Counted from the stretch's first letter, positions 35,364 to 45,780 are shown. The stretch: 64,000 nt of DNA from Chitinophagaceae bacterium IBVUCB2 (GCA_002127295.1 NFUV01000002.1:1238618-1302617); one strand, 5' to 3'. Notes: generated from the sequence alone by a model not told the origin. Numbers and translations: made by a program.

Positions 35364-37358
35364 TTAAAAGCCTTTTAGTTTTAAATATTTGTCAAACCAT
35401 TGCAGGTATCTTTCAAAACGGTCTTTTTGAAAAGCAGGTACTGTGATACCATGAAACTGGCCGGGATAAATAATCAACTCTGTTGGTGTGCCGATGGAAC
35501 GTAATGCCTGGTACATCTGTTCGCTGCCAATTGCAGGCACATTAAAATCTTTTTCACCCGTCATAAAGAGAGTAGGTGTTTTAATTTTATCAGCATTTAA
35601 AAAAGGGTAGGAGAGTTTCAAATATTTTTCATAGTTCTTATCTTTCCATGGCTGTCCTAATTCGTTATCAAGTTGCAGTATGTATTGGTCAACACCATAC
35701 ATCGATAATTGCAAGGCACTGCCAGCACCGCTTACTGCAGCTTTAAAACGGGTATCTTTTGCTATGGTATAATCGGTAAGTATACCACCATAGCTCCATC
35801 CGCCGATGCCCATTTTATTGGCATCTACAATTCCTTTATTTATTAAATGGTCTGCAGCGCCTTGTATATCCAATACTTCTTTATTACCCCAATCGGCATA
35901 AATGGCTTTGCAAAAATCAAGTCCACGACCATTGCTGCCACGATAATTAACTGCAACTACTGCATAACCACCTGCGGCTAGCATTTGCCTGGATAAATCA
36001 AAACCAAAATCATCCTGGCTAACAGGACCACCATGTATAAAAAATATAACAGGTAATTTCTCACTACCTGTATAACCGGGCGGCAAGTACAAAAGGCTTG
36101 ACACCATTGCACCATCTTTACTTTTCGATGTAAATTTTTCAACCTTTGCTAATGATAAGTTAGAAGTAAAATCATCCTGCACTTTTGTAAGACGTCTTGT
36201 ACTTCCATTTTCTATTGCATAAAATTCGGAAGGGAGAGTGGGTTCCGTCATTGAAGTAATCCAATTGCCATTTGGATGACGTTCCAATGAGTTGAACGAA
36301 CGGCTGCCTCCGGCAACCTTATTCATTTTCCCATTACGGGCATCAAATGATGCAACATAACGTTCGCAATCATCAGTTACTAAAGCAGCAATAGCTGTTC
36401 CTTCTTTATTCCATCTGGGAGTTGATACGGGTCTGTCGAGAGTTTTAGTTAATAGAGTGGGTTCGCCACCCGTAGCCGGAATTGTAGTTAATATGGCCTG
36501 GTCATACATAATATAATCAGCATCGGATGTGCTTCGGAGGTAAGCAATTGTTTTTCCATCAGGACTCCATTGCGGGGAAGCATCGCTTCCTTTCCAGGTA
36601 GTCAATTGCCTGGATACAGAACCCGTTTTTGCATCGATAATAAAAATATCACTGTTAGTGTTTTTATCAGGGTCTTCTGTACGATTGCTTACAAAAGCGA
36701 TGGCGGAACCATCGGGACTCCATTGTGCGCCACTTTCATTGTAATCACCTTTTGTAAGGGTGTCTGTTTTTTTAGTGGCAACATCAAATAAATAAAGATG
36801 TGTTTTGCGTTTATCATATTGATAACCGCTTACATCTTGTTTGAATTTGTACCTGTCTATAACATATGGTTTGTTTCCTTTCTTACCGGTCGTATCCTCA
36901 AAATCTCGTATGGTTAATAATAATTTCTTTCCGTCAGGCGACCATGCATAATCGTTTAAATCGCCTTTAATATCGGTAAGTTTAATTGCTTCGCCCCCAA
37001 GCCTGTTTAGAAGGTGCACCTGGTTACTACCACCACGGGATGCTGTAAACGAAATATATTTTCCATCGGGGCTCCATCTCGGACTTCCTTCACCTTCGGG
37101 GCTGTTTGTAAGCTGTACAGATTCTGTTCCTTCCCAATTCATCATCCAGATATCGTTATTACGCCTGTCTTTTGCCGAGTCAATGGATGAAAGAGTATAG
37201 GCTACCCATTTACCATCTGGAGAAATTTGTGCATCGCCAGTGGTTTGCATTTTATAAATATCTGCAGGGCGAATAGTTCTTTTTGGTGTTTGTGATAAAC
37301 TAACCAACGGTAGTATAGAAATACCAACAGCAAAAAAGGAGGTTTTATTCAGTTTCAT
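35364..37358 (-). CDS. S9 family peptidase (prolyl oligopeptidase/DPP type)
   Basis: The 664-residue exported enzyme has a signal peptide (MKLNKTSFFAVGISILPLVS). The N-terminal propeller carries WD/TolB-like repeats such as PRWSPDGKYISF and AQWSPDGSAIAF. The alpha/beta-hydrolase domain has the nucleophile in GIGGWSYGGI, the Asp in GEKDFNVP and the His in QFHGI. It cleaves short peptides, usually di- or tripeptides, in the periplasm. The exact specificity (Xaa-Pro or hydrophobic) cannot be read here. Confidence 0.93.
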   Translation of the reverse strand: MKLNKTSFFAVGISILPLVSLSQTPKRTIRPADIYKMQTTGDAQISPDGKWVAYTLSSIDSAKDRRNNDIWMMNWEGTESVQLTNSPEGEGSPRWSPDGKYISFTASRGGSNQVHLLNRLGGEAIKLTDIKGDLNDYAWSPDGKKLLLTIRDFEDTTGKKGNKPYVIDRYKFKQDVSGYQYDKRKTHLYLFDVATKKTDTLTKGDYNESGAQWSPDGSAIAFVSNRTEDPDKNTNSDIFIIDAKTGSVSRQLTTWKGSDASPQWSPDGKTIAYLRSTSDADYIMYDQAILTTIPATGGEPTLLTKTLDRPVSTPRWNKEGTAIAALVTDDCERYVASFDARNGKMNKVAGGSRSFNSLERHPNGNWITSMTEPTLPSEFYAIENGSTRRLTKVQDDFTSNLSLAKVEKFTSKSKDGAMVSSLLYLPPGYTGSEKLPVIFFIHGGPVSQDDFGFDLSRQMLAAGGYAVVAVNYRGSNGRGLDFCKAIYADWGNKEVLDIQGAADHLINKGIVDANKMGIGGWSYGGILTDYTIAKDTRFKAAVSGAGSALQLSMYGVDQYILQLDNELGQPWKDKNYEKYLKLSYPFLNADKIKTPTLFMTGEKDFNVPAIGSEQMYQALRSIGTPTELIIYPGQFHGITVPAFQKDRFERYLQWFDKYLKLKGF

Positions 37359-37508
37359 TATTTGGAATTGTGTATCCGAATATATGAAATGATGACTATA
37401 CTCATATAGGGTTTTATTTATTCAGTCAGTTGGTTAATAATAGCAGATTGATTCGTAAAAGAAAAAACAATGCAATAATTTAGCAACTAATTAAATAATC
37501 TGGAATAA

Positions 37509-38966
37509 GTGTCAATAAAAGCAGTTGTTGCAAGTAGTATATTTTTATCAGCCTTTACTTTACTGCTTTCTTTTTTTGCACATGCTCAATTGTGTACAGG
37601 GAGTCTTGGAGACCCGGTAGTGAATATCACTTTTGGTACTGCCAATGCCCCGGATCGAAATTTTACTCCTCCCAGTGCCTACACTTATATAAATAACAGT
37701 TGCCCGAACGATGGTTTTTATACTATCGCTAATTCCACTTCCGGATGTTTTGGAAATGCCTGGCATACTGTTTCATCTGACCATACAGGCGGTGGCTCAT
37801 TTATGCTGGTCAATGCATCATTTACTCCCGGCGATTTTTTTGTTACTACAGTTACAGGTCTTTGCCCAAATACAACCTATGAATTTGCTGCGTGGATTAT
37901 GAATGTGTTGATTTCTCCATCCGGAATTGAACCTGATCTTACTTTTACTATTGAAACTCCCGCTGGAGTGGTTTTAAATCAATTTAATACAGGTGGTATA
38001 GCTGCCACCGGTGCTCCTGCATGGCAACAATATGGGTTTTTCTTTACCACAACTGCTGGTAATCCTACTATAATATTACGACTGAGGAATAATGCCCCCG
38101 GGGGTATCGGAAACGATATTGGGTTAGATGATATTACTTTTCGTCCTTGCGGGCCTGCTATCACCTCTTCGATACAGGGAAATGGAAATAGTGACACGGT
38201 GAATATGTGCAGTGACCAGCAAGTGAATTATACTTTTGAGGCTACAGTATCACCGGGATTTATTACACCTGTTTATCAATGGCAGGTAACAATTGATTCG
38301 GGAAAGGTTTGGACAGATATCCCCGGTGCTAATAACCTTACTTATTTACGACAACCTACTAACACTGGTAATTTTTGGTATCGTCTTGCCGTTGCTGAAA
38401 GTGGAAATGCATCATTGCCTAATTGCCGGATATCATCCAATGTGGTTATCATTAATATTCGACCCAAACCAATTGTAAATGCGGGAGCCGACAGAACAGT
38501 TATAGCCGGTGATAGTACGGTATTAAATGGCATCGTTAGTGGCGAAACACCTTCTTATACGTGGTCGCCAACACAATATTTGGTCAACTCATCTTCATTA
38601 ACTCCATCCGCAACACCGTTATTGGATATACAATACACTCTCGAAGCTGTTTCAGCTTATGGCTGTACCCACGAAGATGATGTGATGGTAAAAGTTGTAG
38701 CCGGAATTTTTGTACCTACTGCATTTACTCCTGATAATAACGGCAAGAATGACCGCTGGCAAATTCCATATCTTGACCCAACGCTAAATGCAACAGTCTC
38801 TGTTTATAACCGGCAAGGGCAAATTGTCTATCATATCGAAAGTGGCATGGTAGATTGGGATGGTAAGATTGATGGAATAGAACAGCCCTCCGGAACTTAC
38901 ATTTACCATATCACTTTTAAGAATAAGCAACCCGCTATGAAAGGGTTTGTAACGATCATCAGATAA
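37509..38966 (+). CDS. Type IX secretion substrate with gliding-motility-associated C-terminal domain
   Basis: The 485-residue protein starts at GTG 37509, as no ATG precedes the signal peptide SIKAVVASSIFLSAFTLLLS. The middle resembles a carbohydrate-binding-like beta domain (FAAWIMN.., LTFTIETPAGVVL). The last ~85 residues form a type B T9SS C-terminal domain (VPTAFTPDNNGKNDRW, VSVYNRQGQIVYH, WDGK, PSGTYIYHITFK). It should be exported across the outer membrane and attached or released. No enzyme domain was recognised. Confidence 0.88.
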   Translation: MSIKAVVASSIFLSAFTLLLSFFAHAQLCTGSLGDPVVNITFGTANAPDRNFTPPSAYTYINNSCPNDGFYTIANSTSGCFGNAWHTVSSDHTGGGSFMLVNASFTPGDFFVTTVTGLCPNTTYEFAAWIMNVLISPSGIEPDLTFTIETPAGVVLNQFNTGGIAATGAPAWQQYGFFFTTTAGNPTIILRLRNNAPGGIGNDIGLDDITFRPCGPAITSSIQGNGNSDTVNMCSDQQVNYTFEATVSPGFITPVYQWQVTIDSGKVWTDIPGANNLTYLRQPTNTGNFWYRLAVAESGNASLPNCRISSNVVIINIRPKPIVNAGADRTVIAGDSTVLNGIVSGETPSYTWSPTQYLVNSSSLTPSATPLLDIQYTLEAVSAYGCTHEDDVMVKVVAGIFVPTAFTPDNNGKNDRWQIPYLDPTLNATVSVYNRQGQIVYHIESGMVDWDGKIDGIEQPSGTYIYHITFKNKQPAMKGFVTIIR

Positions 38967-39013
38967 TTTTATATCCCTTGTTAAATATCTTTTAGAGCAT
39001 ACAATGGTTGCTG

Positions 39014-40687
39014 TTATTTTATTTTCTTACCTTCTGATTTTTGACCACCCTGGTTTAATAACAGTGCGGTAACTTTTCCCGTATTATCTTTTACAAATTC
39101 TACTTTTGCATCCACCACTTTTAAAAACCATTGTGTTTCAGTAGTTGCAAATAATTCAAACTTAGGTTGTCCCGTTGCTTGTGCAAATAATCTGTTGCCT
39201 TCTGTGGTTATGGTAATAATAAATTGGGGCTGCAATTCATATTCTCCAACATAAGAATTCAATATTTTTTCATTCACCTGTATTTCTGTCGGTGCAGCTG
39301 CAATAGATTTACTTGTTTTCTTCCAATAAGTCTGCGGTTCAGTACCCGTTGAAAAATTATGGCCGGTTATTGTCCCATTAGCATCCTCTGTAAACTCAAT
39401 CAGCGACATACTATTTTCAAAGAAGTATTTATTTTTTGCGTAAGGTTTTATCTTATATAGTGTTCCTCCTCCTCTTTGCGATGTTAATTTATTACTGTCG
39501 ATACGAATAATTCTCTGTTCGCCATTTTCATTTTCATACACTCCTGTATACTTACTCAGATCAACACCTGTTAATGTAATTTCTTTAAGTTCGCCAAAAG
39601 GTTTATTAATAATCAGGCCTGCTATTTTGGTTGATACTTCTGAAGGCGGCTTGCAGGTACAGTTAGAAAATACTGTCACGAACACATCTTCATTGGGTAA
39701 ATAAATAGCATTGGTAAGTGATCCATTAATACCACCACTATGTTCGATAGTGGGACTTCCCTGCAGATTGCCCATAAACCAACCATAACCATAGTTAGTT
39801 GTTTTGCCATTTGCAAGTTTAGAGGCAATAAATGCTTTTTCCAGTATTTCTTTCTTTATGAGTTTGTAAGAATGTACAGCCTGGTGCCATTTAAAAAGAT
39901 CTTCAACAGTAGAAAGAAGGGAGCCAGCGGCGTAGGGCTGTGTCATACTCAAGAAATCTGCATTTGCGACACCGTCTTTTGCTGGCTCATAACCAGAAAC
40001 CCTGTTTTTAATAACGGGAATATGATCGCCATAATAAGAGTTTGTCATACCTAGGGGCTTAAAAATATTATCAATGATGTATTCGGAATATTTTTTCCCG
40101 GATACTTTTTCAATTATATAACCTAATAATATATAGCCGGAATTATTATAATCCCATTTAGTACCGGGGGCAAAGTCCATGGGCTGATTTTTAAAATAAT
40201 CAACAAGAGCTGCCGGTGTAAAATCTTTCCGTCGAACCTGTTCATCCCATTCGTCCATGCCTGTGTAACTTTTTATACCAGAAGTGTGATTGAGAAGTTG
40301 TTCAACAGTAATCGTATATCCATGTGTAGGATAATCAGGAATAAATTTTTTGATATCATCCTGCAAACCCAGTTTGCCCTTTTCCAAAAGTTGTAATATG
40401 GCTACAGCCGTAAATTGCTTGCTGATAGAACCGATACGAAAAACATTATCAATTTGCATCGGAACATTTAATTCCAGGTTGGCCATACCCAAGGCTTTCT
40501 TGTAGATCACTGTTCCTTTCCTCGCTATTAATGCAGTAGCGCCGGTTTCATTGGATTTGTAAACAGTAGCTAAAAGCTTATCAATTTTCCCAAATAGCTC
40601 CGCATCGGCTTTCGATATGGGCTGTGCGTTCAAGCAGGTAGAAAATAACAAGCACAATACGATTGAAAAGCAACGTATTTTTTTCAT
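39014..40687 (-). CDS. Exported serine beta-lactamase-like hydrolase with C-terminal domain
   Basis: The 557-residue protein starts at 40687 with a signal peptide (MKKIRCFSIVLCLLFSTCLN). The class C beta-lactamase fold has SxxK in RIGSISKQFTA, YxN in WDYNNSGYILL, and HSG in EHSGGINGS. An additional beta-rich domain occupies roughly residues 375-557 (YTGVYENENGEQRIIRID; YVGEYELQPQFIITI), as in many Bacteroidota serine hydrolases. It may act as a D-aminopeptidase or esterase. The TTAAACC-N7-ATG leader precedes it. Confidence 0.9.
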   Translation of the reverse strand: MKKIRCFSIVLCLLFSTCLNAQPISKADAELFGKIDKLLATVYKSNETGATALIARKGTVIYKKALGMANLELNVPMQIDNVFRIGSISKQFTAVAILQLLEKGKLGLQDDIKKFIPDYPTHGYTITVEQLLNHTSGIKSYTGMDEWDEQVRRKDFTPAALVDYFKNQPMDFAPGTKWDYNNSGYILLGYIIEKVSGKKYSEYIIDNIFKPLGMTNSYYGDHIPVIKNRVSGYEPAKDGVANADFLSMTQPYAAGSLLSTVEDLFKWHQAVHSYKLIKKEILEKAFIASKLANGKTTNYGYGWFMGNLQGSPTIEHSGGINGSLTNAIYLPNEDVFVTVFSNCTCKPPSEVSTKIAGLIINKPFGELKEITLTGVDLSKYTGVYENENGEQRIIRIDSNKLTSQRGGGTLYKIKPYAKNKYFFENSMSLIEFTEDANGTITGHNFSTGTEPQTYWKKTSKSIAAAPTEIQVNEKILNSYVGEYELQPQFIITITTEGNRLFAQATGQPKFELFATTETQWFLKVVDAKVEFVKDNTGKVTALLLNQGGQKSEGKKIK

Positions 40688-40814
40688 GATGTGTGGTTTA
40701 ATGGTTGGTTCAAGTAAAATTATGTTAATCAAATAACATAATACGTGTAGAATAAAGTAATGAGTACCGAACAGAGATTGAATAACCGGGAAATAATCGG
40801 AAACTAACAATCGT

Positions 40815-40822
40815 TATCTTTG
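40815..40822 (+). promoter_or_regulatory. Promoter -7 box TATCTTTG
   Basis: An exact TAnnTTTG match ending 21 bases before the thiolase ATG. Confidence 0.6.
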
Positions 40823-40843
40823 CAGCCAAATTAATTACTCTAT

Positions 40844-42022
40844 ATGAAGGAAGTATATATTATCTCGGCAGTTCGTACACCAATGGGCAGTTTTGGAGGA
40901 TCATTAAAAAGTTTATCCGCTACTCAGTTAGGAGCATCAGCTATAAAAGGAGCTTTGCAAAAAGCAGGTATTAAAGCAGAACAAATACAAGATGTGTTGA
41001 TGGGTTGTGTGATACAAGCCAACCTTGGACAAGCTCCGGCAAGACAAGCTGCTAAATTTGCAGGCCTGCCTAATGAAGTAAATTGTACAACCATAAATAA
41101 AGTTTGTGCCAGTGGAATGAAAGCCATTGCACAGGCAGCACAAAGTATAATGCTTGGCGATGCAGATATTGTAATTGCAGGAGGAATGGAAAGTATGAGC
41201 AATGTTCCTTTTTATTCTGATAGTACAAGATGGGGAAATAAATATGGTAACACCTCCTTAATAGATGGATTAGCAAAAGATGGATTGACCGATGTGTATG
41301 ACGGTAAAGCAATGGGTAATGCGGCCGAATTGTGTGCAAAGGAGTGTGGTATCAGCAGGGAAGACCAGGATCAATTTGCCATTGAAAGTTATAAACGTTC
41401 ACAAGCCGCATGGGAAGCAGGAAAGTTTGTTAACGAAGTTATACCAGTTGAAATTCCTCAACGAAAAGGTGACCCTGTAATAGTAGCTAAAGATGAAGAA
41501 CCTTTTAATGTAAAGTTTGATAAAATTGCTACGCTTAATCCTGCATTTATAAAAGATGGAACAGTAACAGCCGCTAACGCATCTACTATGAATGATGGTG
41601 CAGCTGCATTGGTTTTAATGAGCAAAGAAAAAGCAGAGGAGCTTGGATTGAAACCTATCGCAAAAATCAAATCATTTGCAGATGCGGAACAAGCCCCGGA
41701 ATGGTTTACAACAAGTCCTTCGATAGCCGTGCCTAAAGCAGTAGCTAAAGCTGGATTAAAAATGGAAGATATCAGCTATTGGGAATTAAACGAAGCCTTT
41801 GCCGTAGTAGGAATTGAAAATAGCAAACGAATGAAATTAGATCCGGCAAAAGTGAATGTACATGGCGGTGCAGTTTCATTAGGTCATCCGCTTGGATGCA
41901 GCGGAGCTAGAATAATCGTTACATTGATCAATGTGCTGAAGGCAAATAATGCTAAGTATGGCGCTGCAGGAATCTGTAACGGTGGAGGAGGTGCTTCTGC
42001 AATGGTGATTGAGAATTTATAA
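40844..42022 (+). CDS. Acetyl-CoA acyltransferase (thiolase)
   Basis: The 392-residue enzyme is a typical thiolase. Its active-site Cys is in NKVCASGMKA (about residue 89), the WELNEAFA motif is near 312, and the catalytic His and Cys are in GHPLGCSGAR near residues 348-357. It either condenses two acetyl-CoA or cleaves 3-ketoacyl-CoA; sequence alone does not separate the two. It stands as a single gene with its own promoter and terminator. Confidence 0.95.
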   Translation: MKEVYIISAVRTPMGSFGGSLKSLSATQLGASAIKGALQKAGIKAEQIQDVLMGCVIQANLGQAPARQAAKFAGLPNEVNCTTINKVCASGMKAIAQAAQSIMLGDADIVIAGGMESMSNVPFYSDSTRWGNKYGNTSLIDGLAKDGLTDVYDGKAMGNAAELCAKECGISREDQDQFAIESYKRSQAAWEAGKFVNEVIPVEIPQRKGDPVIVAKDEEPFNVKFDKIATLNPAFIKDGTVTAANASTMNDGAAALVLMSKEKAEELGLKPIAKIKSFADAEQAPEWFTTSPSIAVPKAVAKAGLKMEDISYWELNEAFAVVGIENSKRMKLDPAKVNVHGGAVSLGHPLGCSGARIIVTLINVLKANNAKYGAAGICNGGGGASAMVIENL

Positions 42023-42042
42023 TTTCTCTATAAAATTATATT

Positions 42043-42071
42043 AAGCTTTCTGGTTTCGGGGAGCTTTTTTT
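42043..42071 (+). terminator. Intrinsic terminator of thiolase gene
   Basis: AAGCTTTC and GGGGAGCTT pair with two G-U pairs around a short loop and run into seven T residues. Confidence 0.7.
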
Positions 42072-42089
42072 ATATTTAATTCTTTGAGT

Positions 42090-42608
42090 ATGTCAATTGA
42101 AGTCAGATATGCCACTGCAGCTGATGCAGTATTAATTGCCGAGATGAGCCGGCAAACTTTTTATGAAACCTTTGTTGATGATAATACAAAGGAGGACATG
42201 GATAAGTTTATGAGTGAGCAATTTAGCCGGGAAGAACTTATAAAAGAAGTAGGGGCAGCAGGCAATATTTTCCTTTTGGCTTATGAAGATAATATACCAA
42301 TAGGTTATGTGCGGATGCGGGAAGGAGAAAAACGTTCTGAATTTGCCGGGAAATCATCAATTGAAATTGCAAGAATATATGCGCTGAAATCAGCGATTGG
42401 GAAAGGTGTGGGCAAAATATTAATGCAAAAATGTATTGAAATAGCTATAGAGAACAATAAAGAGATCATCTGGTTAGGAGTATGGGAAAAAAATGACAGG
42501 GCTATTGCATTTTATAGCAAGTTCGGATTTGAAAAGTTTGCCAGCCATGATTTTGTACTGGGTACCGATGTGCAAACAGATTGGCTGATGAAAAAAACTC
42601 TTTCTTAA
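42090..42608 (+). CDS. GNAT family N-acetyltransferase
   Basis: The 172-residue protein starts MSIEVRYATAADAVLIAEMS. It has the GNAT core: a DNIPIGYVRMREGE strand, the acetyl-CoA-binding KSAIGKGVGKILM loop, and IWLGVWEKNDRAIAFYSKFGF at the end. A TTG two codons upstream is open but the ATG is preferred. The substrate is unknown. Its stop codon overlaps by 4 bases the end of the converging gene. Confidence 0.92.
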   Translation: MSIEVRYATAADAVLIAEMSRQTFYETFVDDNTKEDMDKFMSEQFSREELIKEVGAAGNIFLLAYEDNIPIGYVRMREGEKRSEFAGKSSIEIARIYALKSAIGKGVGKILMQKCIEIAIENNKEIIWLGVWEKNDRAIAFYSKFGFEKFASHDFVLGTDVQTDWLMKKTLS

Positions 42609-43708
42609 TTCACCAATAGGGATCCGTTTCCTTTCAACTGATTATTTTTCCCAGACACCCTGTAATAAATAACTCCTTTTGTACTCGTTAATACCGGCAT
42701 TATTACTTCCGTAGTGGTAGTTGATGTTTTCCCAATTACCTGTCCAGCTACATCATAAAATTGGATAGTCAATAATTCTTTTGCAGGATTGCTGATTACT
42801 AAATTGGTTCCTCTCGTCCATGGTGATGGAGAAAGCCGCACGGTTGTATATTTTGGAAATTGTATGGGTAATATTTTCGAATAATTCTTTTCTCCTGATA
42901 GTTCTTGCATCTTCAAACGGTAATACGATGTGCCGGCAACTGGGTTCTCATCAATATATGAGTAAGAAGCCACAGACCTGTTCTGAGATGAAACACTGGT
43001 TAAGGAGTAAAAAACATTTCCATCTGAAGAACGTTCAACCTCAAAATGATCCATATTAGACTCTGAAGAAGTGTTCCAGTTGATATTTACTTTATTATTA
43101 TTTTTTAGTGCAGTAAATGAAACCAGGTTTACTGGTAAAGTAACAAAACCCCAATAAACAGTAACCTGAATGTCATCAATTTGCCCGGCTGTTGTTCCAC
43201 TGGCAGTATTTCTTTGCGAAGAGATCGCTACACCAAAATTTGCTCCGTTAATATTTTTAAAACCCCATGTTTCTCCCCACAGATCAGTAGGTCCTCCGTA
43301 GGTTTGATAAGCATCTGTTAAGGGAAAAGCTAGACCGGTAGATTTATTAGTTCCGCTAATTACACCTTCTTTAATAATTCTTATACTATAATCTGAACTG
43401 GCTTGGTTAGGATCTGACCTTTCAATATCTACTTTAATACCTTTTATGATAGCACCTTCGGGAATATTAAAATCAAATTTTTCAACCCTCAGGTATTGTG
43501 TATAGCTACTAATGCCTCCACTAATATTACCGAAGCTTGTATAATTATCATCACTTTTTAAAGCATTGTCTGTATCTGCCCATGCTTGCGATGATCCGCT
43601 CAGGGTTACATTGTCGGATATGTTTGCATTTCGAGGTCCATCAATTTGTGCCTTAAGTGATGAGGTAGTGAGTAGAAGTACAATACTTAAAAGGGTAGAA
43701 TTTTTCAT
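42605..43708 (-). CDS. Type IX secretion substrate, type A C-terminal domain
   Basis: The 367-residue protein has a signal peptide (MKNSTLLSIVLLLTTSSLKA). A beta-sandwich resembling a repeat-associated domain follows (about residues 20-185). Then comes a segment typical before T9SS domains (VNLVSFTALKNNNKVNINW; DHFEVERSSDGNVF; YSYIDENP..GTSYYRLK). The last 80 residues match a type A T9SS sorting domain (LSPSPWTRGTNLVI; IQFYDVAGQVIG; ending KGNGSLLVN). The function is unknown. The 3' end overlaps the GNAT gene by 4 bases. Confidence 0.88.
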   Translation of the reverse strand: MKNSTLLSIVLLLTTSSLKAQIDGPRNANISDNVTLSGSSQAWADTDNALKSDDNYTSFGNISGGISSYTQYLRVEKFDFNIPEGAIIKGIKVDIERSDPNQASSDYSIRIIKEGVISGTNKSTGLAFPLTDAYQTYGGPTDLWGETWGFKNINGANFGVAISSQRNTASGTTAGQIDDIQVTVYWGFVTLPVNLVSFTALKNNNKVNINWNTSSESNMDHFEVERSSDGNVFYSLTSVSSQNRSVASYSYIDENPVAGTSYYRLKMQELSGEKNYSKILPIQFPKYTTVRLSPSPWTRGTNLVISNPAKELLTIQFYDVAGQVIGKTSTTTTEVIMPVLTSTKGVIYYRVSGKNNQLKGNGSLLVN

Positions 43709-43930
43709 GGTGGTTTTATTTTAGGAACATGGTGGATTTGGGGCATAAAACTACTATGGTAAATTGGCTATGTCAATCCTACAACATTTTATTTTCGAAC
43801 TACAATTAAAATTTGGTATTCTTACTTACAGGAAAATAGTATTTATCCTATTTTTAGTTTTATTTTAGAAGAAGAGCCCTATTTAGGGGTTTTGCTCTTT
43901 ATGGTTTAAATTGCTTAATACTCACCGGTT

Positions 43931-44527
43931 ATGAAGAATCTACTCCCATATTGTATATGCATTTTACTCTTACAACCATTATTTGTTTACTCGCAAGACA
44001 AAAACATAACCATAAGAATAGGACAGGATAAATCAATAGCACTGCGTGAATATGAAAGCCAGGCAACACTAAGTCCAAAGAGTTTTAAAATACAAGTGCT
44101 TTTTGAAAATGTTGCAGGAGTTTATTGCTATGCCTCTTTTTCAGATTCAATTTATAAATTGGGTGAGCAGGATCCGATTCCCGGGTTTGCAAATTTGCCC
44201 AATATGACCATGGCTGAAGAAAAATTTAACGACGAAAAAGAATTGTTGATCAGTAAAAATGGCTGGTCATACTGGTTCTATGACCCCGCCATCGACTGGC
44301 ATCGTTTCAATAGAAAAATTATACTTCTTGATAATGGCAGATTGGTAGCCACCAAATCAATCAAACAACTTTACATTATTGACGAAAAAAAAGAACTTAA
44401 ACTAAAGGATAATACCACGCCGCTCTACCTTTTCTTTGTAGCAGTAAGTGAAACAGATACTGATGGAAAACCAGCAAAGGAATTACTGCGTAGGAAAATA
44501 AAAATCGACTGGACGAATGACGACTGA
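43931..44527 (+). CDS. Exported hypothetical protein coupled to hutI
   Basis: The 198-residue protein has a signal peptide (MKNLLPYCICILLLQPLFVYSQ) and a beta-rich mature part with KIQVLFENVAGVYCYASF, WSYWFYDPAIDWHRFN and TPLYLFFVAVSE. No family was recognised. Its 3' end overlaps the hutI start by 11 bases in another frame, which implies translational coupling, so its expression follows that of imidazolonepropionase. Confidence 0.65.
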   Translation: MKNLLPYCICILLLQPLFVYSQDKNITIRIGQDKSIALREYESQATLSPKSFKIQVLFENVAGVYCYASFSDSIYKLGEQDPIPGFANLPNMTMAEEKFNDEKELLISKNGWSYWFYDPAIDWHRFNRKIILLDNGRLVATKSIKQLYIIDEKKELKLKDNTTPLYLFFVAVSETDTDGKPAKELLRRKIKIDWTNDD

Positions 44528-45770
44528 CATAATTAATATAAAGTGGTTGCTAAATACCCGGACCAACAATGAATTACTTCGTGGAACTGCACTTGCGCAA
44601 TTGCCTGTTATAGAAAATGCCTGGTTGAGAATTGAAGACGGCATTATTGCTGATTACGGGGAGATGTCTGCATATCAAGGTTCACTGTCCCGGCAAGCTC
44701 AAAAAAAAAATCTAGATACAATTGACGCAACTGGCCAGTTCATTCTCCCGGCCTGGTGTGATTCTCATACACATCTTGTTTTTGCAGCGAGCAGGGAAGA
44801 AGAATTTGTAGATAAAATAAAAGGATTAAGCTATGCAGATATTGCTGCAAAAGGCGGAGGTATTTTAAACTCCGCTAATAAATTGAATGCCGCTACAGAA
44901 GATGAGCTTTTTAATTTAGCATGGAAAAGATTAGAAGAAGTAAGCAAATTGGGGACGGGAGCTATTGAAATTAAAAGTGGTTATGGCTTAACAGTAGAGG
45001 GGGAATTAAAAATGCTTCGGGTAATAAAGAAGCTGAAAGAAAAATCAGCACTTTCTATTAAATCCACTTTTCTGGGTGCACATACTTATCCAACGGCATT
45101 TAAAGAAAATCACCAGGGTTATATTGATCAAATTATTAACGAAATGCTGCCGGTAATAGCCAGGGAAAAATTAGCCGATTATATTGATGTGTTTTGCGAG
45201 AACGGTTTCTTTTCTGCAGCGGAAACAGAAACTATTTGTAAAGCTGGTATGGGGTATGGATTAAAACCAAAAATTCATGCTAACCAATTGAATTTATCGG
45301 GAGGCACACAGATCGGTGTAAAACTTGGTGCCATCAGCGTTGACCATCTTGAAACAATGGATGAAGATGCTATCAAATCATTAGCTGGTTCTGCTACCAT
45401 CGGTACTTTATTACCAACGGCTGCTTTCTTTCTTCGGATGCCCTTTCAACCGGCCAGAACATTAATTGATTCAGGTTGTGCTATCGCCCTGGCATCAGAT
45501 TATAATCCCGGATCATCGCCATCTGGAAATATGAACCTGGTAATAGCCATGAGCTGCATTCAAATGAAAATGCTGCCGGAAGAAGCTATTAATGCTGCTA
45601 CCATTAATGGTGCCTATGCTATGGAGTTACAAGATGAAGTAGGAAGTATATCTATTGGTAAGCAAGCAAACCTGATCTTTACAAAACCAATTTCTTCGAT
45701 TGCTTATTTGCCTTATGCTTTTGGCTCTAATTGTATTGATAAAGTAATGATTAAAGGAGAATTTTTATAA
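44517..45770 (+). CDS. hutI: Imidazolonepropionase
   Basis: The 417-residue metal-dependent amidohydrolase has the HxH metal site in DSHTHLVF (near residue 81) and substrate/metal positions in FLGAHTYP (near 183), KIHANQLNLSGG (near 250), DHLET and ASDYNPGSSPSG (near 325). It opens the imidazolone ring to N-formimidoyl-L-glutamate, the third step of histidine degradation. It is coupled to an exported-protein gene upstream. ftcD and hutG follow at 50505 and 52190. Confidence 0.96.
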   Translation: MTTDIINIKWLLNTRTNNELLRGTALAQLPVIENAWLRIEDGIIADYGEMSAYQGSLSRQAQKKNLDTIDATGQFILPAWCDSHTHLVFAASREEEFVDKIKGLSYADIAAKGGGILNSANKLNAATEDELFNLAWKRLEEVSKLGTGAIEIKSGYGLTVEGELKMLRVIKKLKEKSALSIKSTFLGAHTYPTAFKENHQGYIDQIINEMLPVIAREKLADYIDVFCENGFFSAAETETICKAGMGYGLKPKIHANQLNLSGGTQIGVKLGAISVDHLETMDEDAIKSLAGSATIGTLLPTAAFFLRMPFQPARTLIDSGCAIALASDYNPGSSPSGNMNLVIAMSCIQMKMLPEEAINAATINGAYAMELQDEVGSISIGKQANLIFTKPISSIAYLPYAFGSNCIDKVMIKGEFL

Positions 45771-45780
45771 TATCCGATCA

